From Bacteroidales bacterium (GTDB taxonomy: Bacteria > Bacteroidota > Bacteroidia > Bacteroidales > VadinHA17): a DNA stretch of 64,000 nt. Made by a program: the position numbers and the translations under genes. Location: the NCBI GenBank assembly GCA_025454795.1, contig JALONT010000032.1:1-64000 (forward strand). Reading direction: 5' to 3'. Of this stretch, positions 63,203 to 64,000 are shown in pieces. Below the pieces are notes generated by a model. The model worked only from the letters and a program-made list of their open reading frames with translations. It was not told where the DNA came from and did not search any database. Position 1 is the first letter of the stretch. Every line of letters starts with the position of its first letter.

Positions 63203-63235
63203 CTTTTATCTTTTATCTTTTATCTTTTATCTTTT
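63203..63235. repeat. CTTTTAT heptamer array at the 3' end of dxs
   Basis: Four to five units of CTTTTAT run into the dxs stop region, so that the last codons (KIKDKR) are made of the repeat. Confidence 0.85.
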
Positions 63236-64000
63236 CTTCGGATAAAAGCATTTCCCTTATCGCCTTCTCAATACCATCTGCATCAAATCCACACTCTCTG
63301 TACAGTTCCTCCTGGGTCCCCTGTTCCACAAAATAATCGGGAATTCCCATACGCTTAACTTCAGCACTATATAAATTATCGCACATGAATTCTATAACTG
63401 CACTCCCGAATCCGCCCTTCAGAATGCCATCCTCGACAGTGATGATCTTCCTGAATTTTCTGAAAACGGAATGAAGGGTTTCCTTATCGATTGGGGCTGC
63501 GAACCGCATATCCCAGTGGGTGACGGAAATGGATTCCTCTGCCAGCTTTCTTACAACTACTGCGACATCATTCCCGGGATTACCAATGCTCAGGACAGCA
63601 ATATCATTTCCCTCAACGATCAGCCTGGCCTTACCGATCTCAATTTCGCAAAAAGGCTTTTGCCAGTCAGGTGTGAGGCATCGTCCTCTTGGATACCTGA
63701 TTGAGATTGGGTTATTGTTTTTCTCAAGCTGGGCTGTGTACATCATATTTCTCAGTTCCACCGCATCCATTGGAGCACTGACGATCATATTGGGAACAGA
63801 CCGCATGAAGGCAATATCAAAAAATCCATGATGGGTCGCACCGTCACCTCCCACCAGACCTCCGCGGTCAATACAAAAAACCACATGGAGTTTCTGCAGG
63901 GCAACATCGTGGATAACCTGGTCGTAGGCTCTCTGTATAAAGGAAGAATAGATATTGCAAAAAGGTATCATCCCCTGGGTTGCAAGCCCTGCCGAAAAAG
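63213..64000 (-). CDS. dxs: 1-deoxy-D-xylulose-5-phosphate synthase, C-terminal part
   Basis: The frame is open to the window edge at 64000 (SFSAGLATQGMIPFCNIYSSFIQRAYDQVIHDVALQ), so the N-terminal half lies outside. The pyrimidine-binding transketolase domain has VVFCIDRGGLVGGDGATHHGFFDIAF, and the C-terminal domain has ITVEDGILKGGFGSAV. It makes DXP from pyruvate and glyceraldehyde 3-phosphate for isoprenoids, thiamine and pyridoxal. The C-terminus is partly encoded by a CTTTTAT repeat. Confidence 0.95.
   Translation of the reverse strand, partial: FSAGLATQGMIPFCNIYSSFIQRAYDQVIHDVALQKLHVVFCIDRGGLVGGDGATHHGFFDIAFMRSVPNMIVSAPMDAVELRNMMYTAQLEKNNNPISIRYPRGRCLTPDWQKPFCEIEIGKARLIVEGNDIAVLSIGNPGNDVAVVVRKLAEESISVTHWDMRFAAPIDKETLHSVFRKFRKIITVEDGILKGGFGSAVIEFMCDNLYSAEVKRMGIPDYFVEQGTQEELYRECGFDADGIEKAIREMLLSEEKIKDKR

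Overview
The window looks like chromosomal DNA of a member of the Bacteroidota, probably an anaerobic or facultative Bacteroidales/Marinilabiliales-type organism. The evidence is a SprB-like adhesin with a gliding-motility (CHU_C) C-terminal domain next to a PorP/SprF partner, which is the type IX secretion hallmark; several -7 boxes of the Bacteroidota form TAnnTTTG; a three-gene SdhCAB/FrdCAB complex; a FISUMP-domain protein; and a YfhO protein. No species can be named from the sequence alone.

Layout. 0-8.2 kb: surface proteins (a repeat-rich tail-fibre-like protein cut by the window edge, a secreted FKBP isomerase, the 1504-residue SprB-like adhesin and its PorP/SprF partner). 8.2-23 kb: a surface-glycan region with methyltransferases, YfhO, a flippase, several glycosyltransferases, a PIG-L deacetylase, a hexapeptide acyltransferase, and an embedded KASIII/SDR pair. 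23-37.7 kb: housekeeping genes (glyS, nadB, a CPBP protease, dusB, an M24 aminopeptidase, the succinate dehydrogenase/fumarate reductase operon, an alpha/beta hydrolase, an S41 protease, dCMP deaminase). 37.9-43 kb: a FISUMP protein, a decapitated SMUG2-type glycosylase remnant, and a compact unit of an ArsR regulator, a rhodanese lacking its cysteine, an eight-heme membrane cytochrome and a ProC-like oxidoreductase. 43-47.2 kb: a fluoride-response operon on the minus strand. A fluoride (crcB-type) riboswitch precedes a cation/proton antiporter, an unknown 137-residue protein and enolase, with a MOT1-type molybdate/sulfate transporter upstream. 47.4-50.1 kb: a gene graveyard (DUF1295 pseudogene, nitroreductase stub, TolC/GH78 chimera). 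50-59.6 kb: a large arsenic island, made of arsC-arsM-acr3 plus a membrane protein on the plus strand, and divergently arsR, arsE, arsF, arsG, a COG0701 permease, AhpD-like and thioredoxin-like proteins, a split half-permease pair and a cupin. 59.8-64 kb: an MFS exporter, an unknown lipoprotein, a GNAT enzyme, tRNA-Leu(CAA) and the 3' part of dxs.

The most informative signals are regulatory. (1) The fluoride aptamer's 3' strand is perfectly complementary over 7 nt to the ribosome binding site of the antiporter gene, which gives a readable translational switch. (2) An 18-bp operator, TTTCG-N8-CGAAA, occurs three times: before the ArsR of the octaheme-cytochrome unit, before the arsenic arsR, and before the COG0701 permease. 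This suggests that the cytochrome unit belongs to the same metalloid or thiol-stress regulon. Intergenic gaps throughout carry short-period tandem arrays (7-9 bp units) and modular palindromic elements. One protein-coding gene, the cytochrome b subunit, carries a perfect 33-bp in-frame tandem duplication.
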